From Paramesorhizobium sp049065735 (GTDB taxonomy: Bacteria; Pseudomonadota; Alphaproteobacteria; Rhizobiales; Rhizobiaceae): a stretch of 64,000 bases of DNA. A program made the translations under genes and the position numbers. The notes under the pieces are model-generated. The model was not told the DNA's origin, did not search any database, and saw only the letters and a program-made list of their open reading frames with translations. The first letter of the stretch is position 1. Each line of letters begins with the position of its first letter. The stretch covers positions 140,937-204,936 of the forward strand of contig NZ_JBAKHD010000006.1 in assembly GCF_049065735.1 (NCBI RefSeq), written 5' to 3'. This document shows positions 51,785 through 60,476 of the stretch, piece by piece.

Positions 51785-52798
51785 TTATCTCCGCAGCGCC
51801 TGCAATTGCTCCATTTCCGCCGCTGAAAGCTCTATCCCCTCTGCCATGGATTTCGCGCGCGCGGCGAAGCGGCGCTGCGACGGCAGGCGGGCGCCCTGCC
51901 CTATGATGCCCTCGAACAGGGTTTCCGCGTGGGCGAGCGGGTTGCCCTTCCGCCCGGCGGCGAATTTTTGCGGATCGAAGGCGATGATCAGTTCGCCATG
52001 GTTCGGCGCCAGCGTTGTTGTGCCTGAAACTTCCAGCGCTTCCGTGCTCATCCGGTCGCCGATCATAACGGCGGCCAAGAGCTCGATCATGGTGGAAATG
52101 GCCGACCCCTTGTGTCCGCCGAAGGGAAGCATCGCGCCCGCGAGCGCCGCCTCCGGATCGGTCGTCGGCTGGCCCTCGCTGTCGAGTGCCCAGCCTTCCG
52201 GCAGGGTCTTGCCCGCGCGCCTATGCAACTCTATTTCGCCCCGCGCGGCCACGCTGGTGGCGAAATCGAAGACGTAAGGATGATCATTCTCGCGCGGCCA
52301 GCCGAAGGCGAATGGATTCGTTCCCAGAAGCGGCTCACGCCCGCCCGCCGGCGCGACAACGGCATAGCTCGGGCACATGGCGATGCCTGCCAGCCCCTCA
52401 TCCGCAATCGCCTCCACCTCCGGCCAGAGCGCCGCGAAATGCGTGCAATCATTGATCACCATCGCCGCCAGCCCCAATTCGCGCGTGCGCTTTACCAGGA
52501 CCGGCAGGGCGAGTTCGAACGCCGCATTGGAAAACGCGCCTTTCGCATCGACCCGGATGATGGCGCTATCGTCCTCAGTTATGACCGGCACCGCATCGGG
52601 CACGACCTTCTCGGCCTCGATCGTGCGCACGCAGCCCTCGATCCGGTAAATCCCATGCGATTTGCAGCCGTCGCGCTCCCCGGCGACGATCACGCGCGCG
52701 AGCGCGCCAGCCTGCTCTTTACTGCACCCTGCCTTTAGGAAGATTTCTTCCACCAGTCCGGTGAGTTCGGCAACAGAGAGAATGGCGGTGTCGGTCAT
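51785..52798 (-). CDS. Ldh2/malate dehydrogenase family oxidoreductase
   Basis: NAD(P)-dependent enzyme of the Ldh2/YlbC/ComC type, not the Rossmann-type lactate dehydrogenases. 337 residues: GERDGCKSHGIYRIEGCVR, NDCTHFAALWPEVEAIADEG, GTNPFAFGWPR, FDFATSVAARGEIELHRRAG and LPFGGHKGSAISTMIELLA. Members include delta1-piperideine/pyrroline-2-carboxylate reductases and ureidoglycolate dehydrogenase. Linkage to a DapA-family enzyme and TRAP genes suggests imino- or hydroxy-acid catabolism. It follows dctP, but a terminator stands between them. Confidence 0.85.
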   Translation of the reverse strand: MTDTAILSVAELTGLVEEIFLKAGCSKEQAGALARVIVAGERDGCKSHGIYRIEGCVRTIEAEKVVPDAVPVITEDDSAIIRVDAKGAFSNAAFELALPVLVKRTRELGLAAMVINDCTHFAALWPEVEAIADEGLAGIAMCPSYAVVAPAGGREPLLGTNPFAFGWPRENDHPYVFDFATSVAARGEIELHRRAGKTLPEGWALDSEGQPTTDPEAALAGAMLPFGGHKGSAISTMIELLAAVMIGDRMSTEALEVSGTTTLAPNHGELIIAFDPQKFAAGRKGNPLAHAETLFEGIIGQGARLPSQRRFAARAKSMAEGIELSAAEMEQLQALRR

Positions 52799-52817
52799 GA
52801 TTCCTCGCGTGATTTGC

Positions 52818-52860
52818 TCAAAAAGAAGGCCGCTCCGGCTTCTCCCGAAGCGGCCTTCTT
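52818..52860 (-). terminator. Rho-independent terminator after dctP
   Basis: Perfect 12-bp stem AAGAAGGCCGCT/AGCGGCCTTCTT (52823-52834/52849-52860) followed on the minus strand by CTTCTTTTTGA. It ends the dctQ-dctM-dctP transcript before the Ldh2-type gene, which therefore depends on read-through or its own promoter. Confidence 0.85.
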
Positions 52861-52889
52861 ATATCCCATGTATATCGCAGAGAACTACC

Positions 52890-53879
52890 TCAAAGCGTCG
52901 CGCCGACTTTTCTCAAATCCGCCAATATGGGCGCTTTCGGCAACCAGATCTTGTCGTATTCGGCGATAATCTTGCCCGTATCGGCCACCTGCACGTCCTT
53001 GATGGCGATCACCTTGCCGAATTCCTCCAGCCGCTTCGGCTCATTGGCGACGGTTGCGTCGATCTGTTCATCGAGCGCCGCCTTCGTCAAGCGAGAAATC
53101 AGCTCGCGGTCGGCCTCGGGCAGCCCCTTCCACACCCGGCCCGACGCGAGCGCCACGCAGGGCATGAAGATGGCGTTCATCTTCAGCATTGTCTTCGACA
53201 CCTTGTCGAAGCGCTGGTTCCAGGAAAAATCTAGATCCGCTTCAAGCCCGTCCACCTGTCCATTGGACATGGCGTCGAACACCGCCGGCGTCGGGATCGG
53301 TGTCGGCGCGGTGCCGAGAAGTTCGTAGAAATCCTTATAGGCCGGCGTTGTATTGATGCGCAGCTTCATACCCTTGAGATCGTCAAGCCCGTTGATTTCC
53401 TTCGCCGTAAAGACGACGCGCATGGTGGTGATGCCCCAGGCGAGGCCGATGGTGCCGGTCTCGGCAGGCAGCACGTCGAGCAGCTTCATGGCGATCGGAT
53501 CGCGCACGAGCTTCGCCACCTTGGCGGTGGAATCCACCACCCAGGGCGCATTGATGGCGGCGATGGACGGAATGCGCGAGCCCAGCTCCGCCGTCATGAT
53601 CCAGCCGAAATCGAGCGAGCCCGCCTGCATCTGCTGCATCATCGCCGCCTCGGTGCCGAGCTGGTTGGCGGGAAAAACGGCGAGGTCGAGACGGCCATTG
53701 GTTTCCGTTTTCAGCGCCTCGCCCACTTTCAGCGCCGCATTGTTCCAGGGATGGCCGGGCGGCGTGGTGATGCCGAGGCGGAAGGTCCGCTTCTCCTGCG
53801 CCCGGACGATGGACGGCATGGCGAGAAGCGCGGCGCCGGCGGAGGCGGTGCGGATGAGATTTCTACGGGTTATAGTCAT
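52890..53879 (-). CDS. TRAP transporter substrate-binding protein (DctP family)
   Basis: Periplasmic receptor of the second TRAP system, 329 residues with a Tat-type signal (TRRNLIRTASAGAALLAM). The mature part has FRLGITTPPGHPWN, LKGMKLRINTT (carboxylate-binding Arg) and MSNGQVDGLEADLDFSW. Ligand unknown, probably a carboxylic acid. Start 53879 is chosen for the signal; it follows dctM by 28 nt. Confidence 0.92.
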   Translation of the reverse strand: MTITRRNLIRTASAGAALLAMPSIVRAQEKRTFRLGITTPPGHPWNNAALKVGEALKTETNGRLDLAVFPANQLGTEAAMMQQMQAGSLDFGWIMTAELGSRIPSIAAINAPWVVDSTAKVAKLVRDPIAMKLLDVLPAETGTIGLAWGITTMRVVFTAKEINGLDDLKGMKLRINTTPAYKDFYELLGTAPTPIPTPAVFDAMSNGQVDGLEADLDFSWNQRFDKVSKTMLKMNAIFMPCVALASGRVWKGLPEADRELISRLTKAALDEQIDATVANEPKRLEEFGKVIAIKDVQVADTGKIIAEYDKIWLPKAPILADLRKVGATL

Positions 53880-53907
53880 TGGTTTGTCCCTCTGGAGGTT
53901 GGTCGGC

Positions 53908-55173
53908 TTACCCGGCAAAAACGGTTGAAAGTTTCGGGAAGATGGAAAGCAGGACGAGCAGCAGGCACGCGACGAAGAAGAAGGGCAGCGTAACGATGAA
54001 CATCTTGCCCGGCTTGGCGCCGGTAACGGCGGAAGCGACGAAGAAGCACAGGCCCACCGGCGGCGACAGGAAGCCCAGCACCAGATTGATCACGACCACC
54101 ACACCGAAATGCACCGGATCGATGCCGTAGATTTCGGTCGCGATGGGCAGCAGGATCGGCACCGTCATGATTAGCCCCGGCGCGCCGTCGATGACTGTGC
54201 CGATGACGAGCAGGATGACGTTGACCAGCAGCATGAAGGTGACCGGATCGGATGCGACGGTCTGCACCCATGCCGCCACTTTCTGCGGCACCATCCCATA
54301 GACGAGCACCCAGGAGAACACCGCGGCCGCCGCCACGAGGAAGAGCACCACTGCGGAATAGATGCCTGCCTTCAGCAGCATCATCGGCAATTGCTTGTAG
54401 GAGAGTTCGCCAATCCAATAGCGCCCGACAAGAAAGGCTGCGACCGCACCCACGGCGGCAGCCTCGGTCGGGTTGGCTATCCCGGCGAGGATGGAGCCGA
54501 CGATGATGATAGGCACGAGCAGCGTCGGCAGGGCATTAAGAACGATCCGCGCCCTTTCCGCTAGAGTCAGGCTTTCCCCCTTCGGATAGTTGTAGACGAA
54601 GCCCATCAGTGCGATCACGACGCAGAACAGGACCGTCAGCAACACGCCGGGCACCAGCCCTGCCATCAGCATGTTCGCCACCGGCACCTGCGCCAGCACG
54701 CTATAGACGACGAACATGATCGAAGGCGGAATAATCGGCCCCAGCATCCCCGCATAGGCGGTCAGGCCCGCGGCGAAGGTCTTGTCATAGCCCTTCTTCT
54801 CCATCTCCGGCACCATCATCTGCGCCATGATGGCGACCTGCGCCGTGGCGGAGCCGAGAATGGAAGCGACGAACATGTTGGCGAACAGGTTCACATAGGC
54901 AAGCCCGCCGCGCAGCGCGCCGATGAAGGCCATGGTCATATCGATGATGCGGCGGGTGATGCCGCCGCCATTCATCACCTCGCCGATCAGCACGAACAGC
55001 GGGATCGAGATGAGGCCATAATTGTCGACGCCGCCGAACAATTGCACCGGCATGCTGTCGAACAGCAGCGGATTGCCGCTGTCGAGAATGTAGACCATGC
55101 TGACAAGCACAAGGCAGAGGCCGATAGGCACGCCGACCAGCATGAGCAAGATGAAAGCGCCCGTCGTTACCAT
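53908..55173 (-). CDS. TRAP transporter large permease (DctM family)
   Basis: Main permease of the second TRAP transporter, 421 residues with about twelve hydrophobic segments; SIPLFVLIGEVMNGGGI, MFVASILGSATAQVAIMAQM, LGPIIPPSIMFVVYSVL and LSPPVGLCFFVASA are family motifs. Its ATG shares one base with the dctQ stop (TGATG). The upstream open frame is a shadow of dctQ. Confidence 0.94.
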   Translation of the reverse strand: MVTTGAFILLMLVGVPIGLCLVLVSMVYILDSGNPLLFDSMPVQLFGGVDNYGLISIPLFVLIGEVMNGGGITRRIIDMTMAFIGALRGGLAYVNLFANMFVASILGSATAQVAIMAQMMVPEMEKKGYDKTFAAGLTAYAGMLGPIIPPSIMFVVYSVLAQVPVANMLMAGLVPGVLLTVLFCVVIALMGFVYNYPKGESLTLAERARIVLNALPTLLVPIIIVGSILAGIANPTEAAAVGAVAAFLVGRYWIGELSYKQLPMMLLKAGIYSAVVLFLVAAAAVFSWVLVYGMVPQKVAAWVQTVASDPVTFMLLVNVILLVIGTVIDGAPGLIMTVPILLPIATEIYGIDPVHFGVVVVINLVLGFLSPPVGLCFFVASAVTGAKPGKMFIVTLPFFFVACLLLVLLSIFPKLSTVFAG

Positions 55174-55793
55174 CAGTTGACCCCTTCCGCGTTGGTGAAG
55201 CCCGGATGCGCGCGGGGAGCCGACAGGCCGAGATCCTCCAGGAAATTGGCGAGCGTGTGAACTAGCATCGTCACGGCGAAGATCGGGATGACCAGGCTGA
55301 CGGCCCATGTGGGCCAGCGCAGCGTCTGCGTCTGCTCCGTGTAGAGGAAGTTGAACGTCGCGCCGGCATAGGCCTTGGCGTCGAAACCGGCGGAGGCGAT
55401 GCCGACCGGGTCCATCCACCGCCAGCACATGACGGCGAGCGCCAGCGCGAAGACAGCGCCGAAGAGGCTGGCCACGGCGCGCAACCGGCGGGCATTCGCC
55501 TCGGAGAGCTTGTCCGAGAGGAGCGTGACCGAAAAATCGAGCCGCAGCCGGGTCAGGGCGGAAGCGCCGATGAAGGCAAGCCAAACCATTGCATAGACGG
55601 CGGCCTCGTCCACCCAATAGAGCGGAATCCCGCCATAGCGCGTGGCCACATTGAGCAGGATCAACGCGAGGATCAGCGCCATCAACGCGCCGACCACCAC
55701 TTTCTCGCAGGCGAGCACAGCCTCGGAAAGGCCGACCACGAAGCGGACAGGCGCTATAGATCGCGCTTCGGTTGAATTTGTTGTTGATTGCAT
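55173..55793 (-). CDS. TRAP transporter small permease (DctQ family)
   Basis: Small membrane subunit, 206 residues, longer than usual because of extended termini. The core YWVDEAAVYAMVWLAFIGAS matches the DctQ signature. First gene of dctQ-dctM-dctP, divergent from the GntR gene at 55913; the AT-rich 119-bp interval contains TTATACAT, shared with the DapA-gene promoter. Confidence 0.9.
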   Translation of the reverse strand: MQSTTNSTEARSIAPVRFVVGLSEAVLACEKVVVGALMALILALILLNVATRYGGIPLYWVDEAAVYAMVWLAFIGASALTRLRLDFSVTLLSDKLSEANARRLRAVASLFGAVFALALAVMCWRWMDPVGIASAGFDAKAYAGATFNFLYTEQTQTLRWPTWAVSLVIPIFAVTMLVHTLANFLEDLGLSAPRAHPGFTNAEGVN

Positions 55794-55912
55794 CCCTGTT
55801 CCCTAGTTTTTTTATAACGTAGATTTTATACATTTTTGATGTCAAGAGAGTTTTAGCCGCATGCGCTTATCGGACGGGAACTTTCTGAACTCATGCTTTG
55901 AGGTTTTCACCG

Positions 55913-56578
55913 ATGCAGCAGACTAAGCCGTCGCTCAAACACCGCACGCTTTCAGGCGCCCTGCTGGAAGAGATCCGGCAAGGCATCCTGTCGGGCCGTT
56001 ACGAAGCGGGCACGCAGCTGCGCCAGGAGGCGCTGGCCGAGGCCTATGGCGTCAGCCGTATCCCGATCCGCGAGGCGCTGTTCCAACTCGAGGCGGAAGG
56101 TTTGGTGAAGATTCTGCCGCAAAAGGGCGTGGTGGTTTCGGAGCTCTCACGTACCGAGATCGATGACGTCTTCGCACTTCGCATCCTCCTGGAGCCACGC
56201 CTGCTTGCGGGGTCGGCTCCAAAGCTCAACGAAAGCGATTTCGCGCGCATCGAGGAGCGGCATGAGAATTACATCCGCGCCATTGCAGGCAATGCCGTCG
56301 ATGATTATGGCAGGCTGAATGCGGAGCTGCACCAGGCGCTTTATATCCGCGCGGACATGCCGCGCACGCAGCAAATCGTCGCCTCTCTCCTCCAGACAAG
56401 CAACCGCTACACCCGCATTCAGCTTTCCAATCCGGCGGCGATGCAGCGCGCGATGGAAGAGCACGCCGAGCTTATCCGTCTATGCCGGTCGGGCCGCTTC
56501 GACCGCGCCGCACGCTTCCTTGCGGAGCATGTGGCGGCGGTTCGGGATGATCTGCTGAACGTGCTGCAGTTGCCCTGA
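55913..56578 (+). CDS. GntR family regulator (FCD type)
   Basis: A 221-residue regulator: winged helix (LLEEIRQGILSGRYEAG, GVSRIPIREALFQLEAEGLV, KGVVVSEL) and FCD domain (NAELHQALYIRADMPR, MEEHAELIRLC). ATG 55913 is preferred to the in-frame TTG at 55898. It is divergent from the TRAP operon and is the likely regulator of that promoter. The second GntR protein in this locus, differing clearly from the one at 49840. Confidence 0.9.
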   Translation: MQQTKPSLKHRTLSGALLEEIRQGILSGRYEAGTQLRQEALAEAYGVSRIPIREALFQLEAEGLVKILPQKGVVVSELSRTEIDDVFALRILLEPRLLAGSAPKLNESDFARIEERHENYIRAIAGNAVDDYGRLNAELHQALYIRADMPRTQQIVASLLQTSNRYTRIQLSNPAAMQRAMEEHAELIRLCRSGRFDRAARFLAEHVAAVRDDLLNVLQLP

Positions 56579-56645
56579 CCGGTTCGACAACTCTTGCAAG
56601 AAGGGAGCCCTCTCGGGTTGAGCCGGCCAATTGCGCGCTACGGCT

Positions 56646-56684
56646 CAAAAAAACCGCAGCGACCAATTCTTGGCCGCTGCGGTT
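56646..56684 (-). terminator. Rho-independent terminator after the beta-barrel gene
   Basis: Perfect 10-bp stem AACCGCAGCG/CGCTGCGGTT (56652-56661/56675-56684) followed on the minus strand by seven T residues. It ends the transcript of the repeat-protein/beta-barrel operon 31 bp after the stop codon. Confidence 0.88.
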
Positions 56685-56714
56685 GAGAGCAGACAGTGCT
56701 GTATTCAGGAAGCC

Positions 56715-59700
56715 TTAGAACTTCCCAATCACATTCAGGAACACGCCCCGGTCATCAAGGGTCAGATCCCTCAGATCGTCGGAGAAGACGCCGAAATTAT
56801 ACCCCGCGCCCACCTTGAAGTTCTCGCCGACATGGCGGTAGACGGCGAGGAGCGCGCCATAATCGGTGGTCTTCGCCTCCGGCATATGCAGCACCCGGCC
56901 TTCGACCAGCGCATCCCAGTTCTTGACGATATGCAGGTCGGCGCGGACGATGCCGAGATGGGCCGAGGAGGTATACCACTCGGAGAACTCCTCGCGGTCT
57001 CCGTCCAGCAGCCTTTCGCGGACCTGGCCGTAGCGCATGCCGTATTTGCCGCCGATGGAGAGCCAGGGCATCAGCTCATAGGTGAAGTCCGCCGACAGGA
57101 TATGGCTGCGCTGCGCCGGGCCGTATTCATCGCCGGTGATGGCGCTGACCTGGTCCGTTCCGGGCAGATCATAGACCCAGGCATATTTGAACAGCGCGTT
57201 CAGCCGGTCATTGTCGACAGGGCGATAGGCATAGCCGATGGAAGCGTCGACATAGTCGCCGTCGTTGAACGAGCTCTCCCCGGATGAATCCGAAAGCACC
57301 GTATCGACATTGACGAGCAAGCGCCAATCCTCGCTGGTCTTCCAGGAAAGGCCCGTAGCGAATAGATAGGTGTTGCGGTCGCGGGTGCCGTCGCCGGAAT
57401 CCTCAATTCGCACCTCGCCGCGCATACGGGCGTTGATGCCGCGCTCCTCGTCCTTGTAGCCGACCGAGAGCGAAACCGCCTTGCGGTCGAAATCGGAATT
57501 TTCGGTCGTTGTGGCCGTTCCGTCGGAATTGACGATTGTGGTCGTCGTGTCGTCCTCGACCGTGCCGGCCTCGAAGCCGCCATCGATGGTCCACATCGCA
57601 TCAGGCGTATAGACGACGCCATAGGTCTTGGTGAGCGAGGTCCTGCGGCCGAAGAGATCGTAATTGTTCTCCGCATAAGCCGACAGAGACTCGTCGAGCT
57701 TGCGGCGCATACCGAGGACGAAGGTGCCCTTGTCGGCGCCGTCGAGGTCGTAACTGCGGTCGAGATCGAAGGCGCGGTCGGGGTCGAGCCTGTAGCCGAA
57801 ATAGTAATTATCGTCGGCTGTGGGCGAATAGTTGATGGCCGCGAGCCCGCCCAGTCCCGAATTGCCATAGGAGATCTCGCCTTCCAGCCCGATCTTTTCA
57901 GTCAACTGGAACTTGGTGCCGACGCCAAGCCGGTCATTGCGGCGAACATCGCCATCGCGCGACAGCGTGCCCTGGCCGAAGACGTAATATTTGTGATCGG
58001 CATCCGGCGCATATTCCAGCTTGACGCCCGCATCGAGCCTTTCGCCATCATTGCCGCTCTTGCCGGAACGGACCGCGATGGGCGAACGCAGCTCGGTATA
58101 GGAAACGCCGAACGACGCTTTCCAATGTTCATCGAACTGCTTGCTGACGGTCGCCTCGCCCTTGCGCTTGGTCCGTCCGCCCGTCTCGTTGCCGTAGAAG
58201 TCGAGGTCACGCCCCTCCTTATAGTCGTCATAGGTGAGCTTGAGGTCGGTGTCCTCGGTCAGTTCCAGATCGGCATGGGCGCCCCATATGCGCTCGTCCA
58301 CGGCGACCTGCTCGGCGAGCGTGGAGAAGCCGGCCTGCTTTTCTCCGTAATAACCGCCGACCGTGCCCTTGATGCCGCTCTTGGTAATATCCTCGAGGTC
58401 GATCTGGCCTTTGGTGCGCCAGGCCGTTGCCGCCCGGTCACGCGAGCCGGTGGTGGGATTGTCGTCGATGGTCAAGCCGCCATCGGTGGAGCGCGACAGG
58501 CCGAAGCCCGGACCCTTGGAGTGGGAAACCTCCGCTTCGAGGAAGGTCTTTTCCGAATGGCGGATGGTGATGTCGGCGCCCACCGCCTGCTGGTTGGCCT
58601 CGCCGGTCGTCTCGTTCATGCCGGTGACGCCGACGCGCACCTTCTCATCGAACCAATGCTGCGCCCGGCCGCCATAGACATAACCGTCGACCTCGCCGGC
58701 GGATGGCGTATATTCATATTGGGCGATGAGGTAGATGCGATTGCCGCCGAGCGCGCCCTCGCGGATCGCGCCGCCGGTACCTGACGATGACGACAGGGGC
58801 CGCTTCAGAATCACCACGCCCTGCAGGTAATCGAGCGTATAATCCTCGCCATAGACGAGGTTTCTGCGCTCCAGCACCTGTCCGGTCACCTGATCGCGTA
58901 CCTCCACGGTCAGGGTTTCCGAGCCGGTGGTGATATCCTGCCGCTTCAGGAAATAGGCGGAGCCGCCCGTTCCCAGGAACTCGTCGCGCTGCGGCAGCGT
59001 GTCCGGCTGGGCGGCGTAGACATTGACCTCCGTCTGCCGCTCGCCGAACGAGGTCACCGCCTCGGAGCGGTAAACGCCGCTCGCGCCATAGAGCGCGCGC
59101 TCGGAATTCATGAATTCCGTGCCCGCGATGGCGGCCTTGTAATTGCCCCACATCACATGGCTGTCACCGCGCTCCAGCCGCACATAGAATTTGCCGTTGG
59201 TTGGCGCATCCTCGATGATGGTCGAGTCGTCGCCGTAAACAGGGTAATAGGCATCCGGATCGATGCGGCGAAGGAGGCTGCGCGGGTCGCGGTCGTCGAG
59301 GCCGCGGAACATATCCTTGATCTCGCTCTCGCGCGTGTCGGCCGCCGCCGTCAGCAGATATTTGCCCTTGATCTTGCCCTTCACATAGAAGGCGAGTCGC
59401 CCCTTGGTGTAGGTCTTGTCATATTCGCCCGGGCGGACTTCCTCGATCTTCGCGTCGCCCATGCGCCTGCCAACGGTCAAGTCCGCAAGGCCGACATAGA
59501 ACCAGTCATTATCAGGAATGTTAATCTGGCGGCTGAAATCCAGCGCGCTGCCCTTGGCCGAGCCCAGAACCGCGACATCGACATTATGGTCGCCCGGCGG
59601 CAGGATGCGCTGCACCACGAAGGACTGGTTCTTGTCGAGCGGCACGATGCCGTCCAGCGCCTTCACCTGATAGCCTTCCGGCACATTGCGGCCATAGACC

Positions 59701-60476
59701 GTCACCGCGCCGCCGTTCACCTGGATATTGCGCGAGCCGGTATTGTCCTCGCCCATGCCCGGCGCCGGAGCGTCGGTGACCTTGGTGTCTTCCTTCGGCA
59801 GTTCCCTCTCGGTGCGGGCGATCGTGCGCGGCAGCGTCTCGTCATACCGGCCCTCGTTATCATAGACGCGCAGGACATATTTGAACCGCGTCTTGTCGTT
59901 CTCGGTTTCCGGCATCACCCATTCCGCCTCGCCATTGATGGCGACGGGAATGGTCGCCACCGGGTCGTCCCGCAGTGGCTTGTCCGCCTCGATGATGCGG
60001 ATTTCCGAGCGCGTAATGAACGCCGGATAGTTCGAGGTCGCAAGGAAGCGCACTGTCTCGCCGGCCTTATAGGCGCGGCGGATCGGCGTGGTCGAAACGT
60101 TGAGGATCGGCTTGGCCTCGAGCCCGTCGAACTTCACCTGAATGTCGACGGCGGCAAGGCCGGTATCGGTCCTGCGCTGCTTGTCGGCCTGGGTCTTGCC
60201 GGGTTCCGTCTTCTTGCCGGATTCGGCAAGCGTCTCCCCGTCCACGCTGATGGAGAACGAGATTTCGCTTTCCTCGCCTGCGCTTTCCTGCTCGGTGTTG
60301 GGCGCGGGTGCGACATTGCTGACCGCGCTGTTATCGAGCGCCTTGCCGCGCAGCGGGTCCTCGGCATGCGCTTCGATGACCGCCGCATGGGCCGCGGCTA
60401 GGGCGCAGCCTGCCAGCAGCAGGCTACGCTTTCTCAGGATCACGCGGGCGAAGGTGGATGACGTCACCGTTCTCAT
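56715..60476 (-). CDS. Large outer-membrane beta-barrel protein, partner of the DUF11 repeat protein
   Basis: A 1253-residue exported protein without a precise name. Signal sequence (KRSLLLAGCALAAAHAAVIE), a low-complexity acidic stretch to about 110, Ig-like domains (about 115-350), then from about residue 390 a region with YYPVYGDDSTIIEDAPTNGK, MWGNYKAAIAGTEF and DYTLDYLQGVVILKRPLSSS. From about 590 to the end come alternating amphipathic strands in long antiparallel series, closing in FLNVIGKF with a terminal Phe, the usual signal for BAM-inserted barrels. The DYTLDYLQG element recalls the repeated motif of SprA-like outer-membrane channels (from memory; tentative). Its start overlaps the repeat-protein stop (ATGA), so the two work as a pair, perhaps as displayed protein and its outer-membrane port. 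Confidence 0.7.
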   Translation of the reverse strand: MRTVTSSTFARVILRKRSLLLAGCALAAAHAAVIEAHAEDPLRGKALDNSAVSNVAPAPNTEQESAGEESEISFSISVDGETLAESGKKTEPGKTQADKQRRTDTGLAAVDIQVKFDGLEAKPILNVSTTPIRRAYKAGETVRFLATSNYPAFITRSEIRIIEADKPLRDDPVATIPVAINGEAEWVMPETENDKTRFKYVLRVYDNEGRYDETLPRTIARTERELPKEDTKVTDAPAPGMGEDNTGSRNIQVNGGAVTVYGRNVPEGYQVKALDGIVPLDKNQSFVVQRILPPGDHNVDVAVLGSAKGSALDFSRQINIPDNDWFYVGLADLTVGRRMGDAKIEEVRPGEYDKTYTKGRLAFYVKGKIKGKYLLTAAADTRESEIKDMFRGLDDRDPRSLLRRIDPDAYYPVYGDDSTIIEDAPTNGKFYVRLERGDSHVMWGNYKAAIAGTEFMNSERALYGASGVYRSEAVTSFGERQTEVNVYAAQPDTLPQRDEFLGTGGSAYFLKRQDITTGSETLTVEVRDQVTGQVLERRNLVYGEDYTLDYLQGVVILKRPLSSSSGTGGAIREGALGGNRIYLIAQYEYTPSAGEVDGYVYGGRAQHWFDEKVRVGVTGMNETTGEANQQAVGADITIRHSEKTFLEAEVSHSKGPGFGLSRSTDGGLTIDDNPTTGSRDRAATAWRTKGQIDLEDITKSGIKGTVGGYYGEKQAGFSTLAEQVAVDERIWGAHADLELTEDTDLKLTYDDYKEGRDLDFYGNETGGRTKRKGEATVSKQFDEHWKASFGVSYTELRSPIAVRSGKSGNDGERLDAGVKLEYAPDADHKYYVFGQGTLSRDGDVRRNDRLGVGTKFQLTEKIGLEGEISYGNSGLGGLAAINYSPTADDNYYFGYRLDPDRAFDLDRSYDLDGADKGTFVLGMRRKLDESLSAYAENNYDLFGRRTSLTKTYGVVYTPDAMWTIDGGFEAGTVEDDTTTTIVNSDGTATTTENSDFDRKAVSLSVGYKDEERGINARMRGEVRIEDSGDGTRDRNTYLFATGLSWKTSEDWRLLVNVDTVLSDSSGESSFNDGDYVDASIGYAYRPVDNDRLNALFKYAWVYDLPGTDQVSAITGDEYGPAQRSHILSADFTYELMPWLSIGGKYGMRYGQVRERLLDGDREEFSEWYTSSAHLGIVRADLHIVKNWDALVEGRVLHMPEAKTTDYGALLAVYRHVGENFKVGAGYNFGVFSDDLRDLTLDDRGVFLNVIGKF

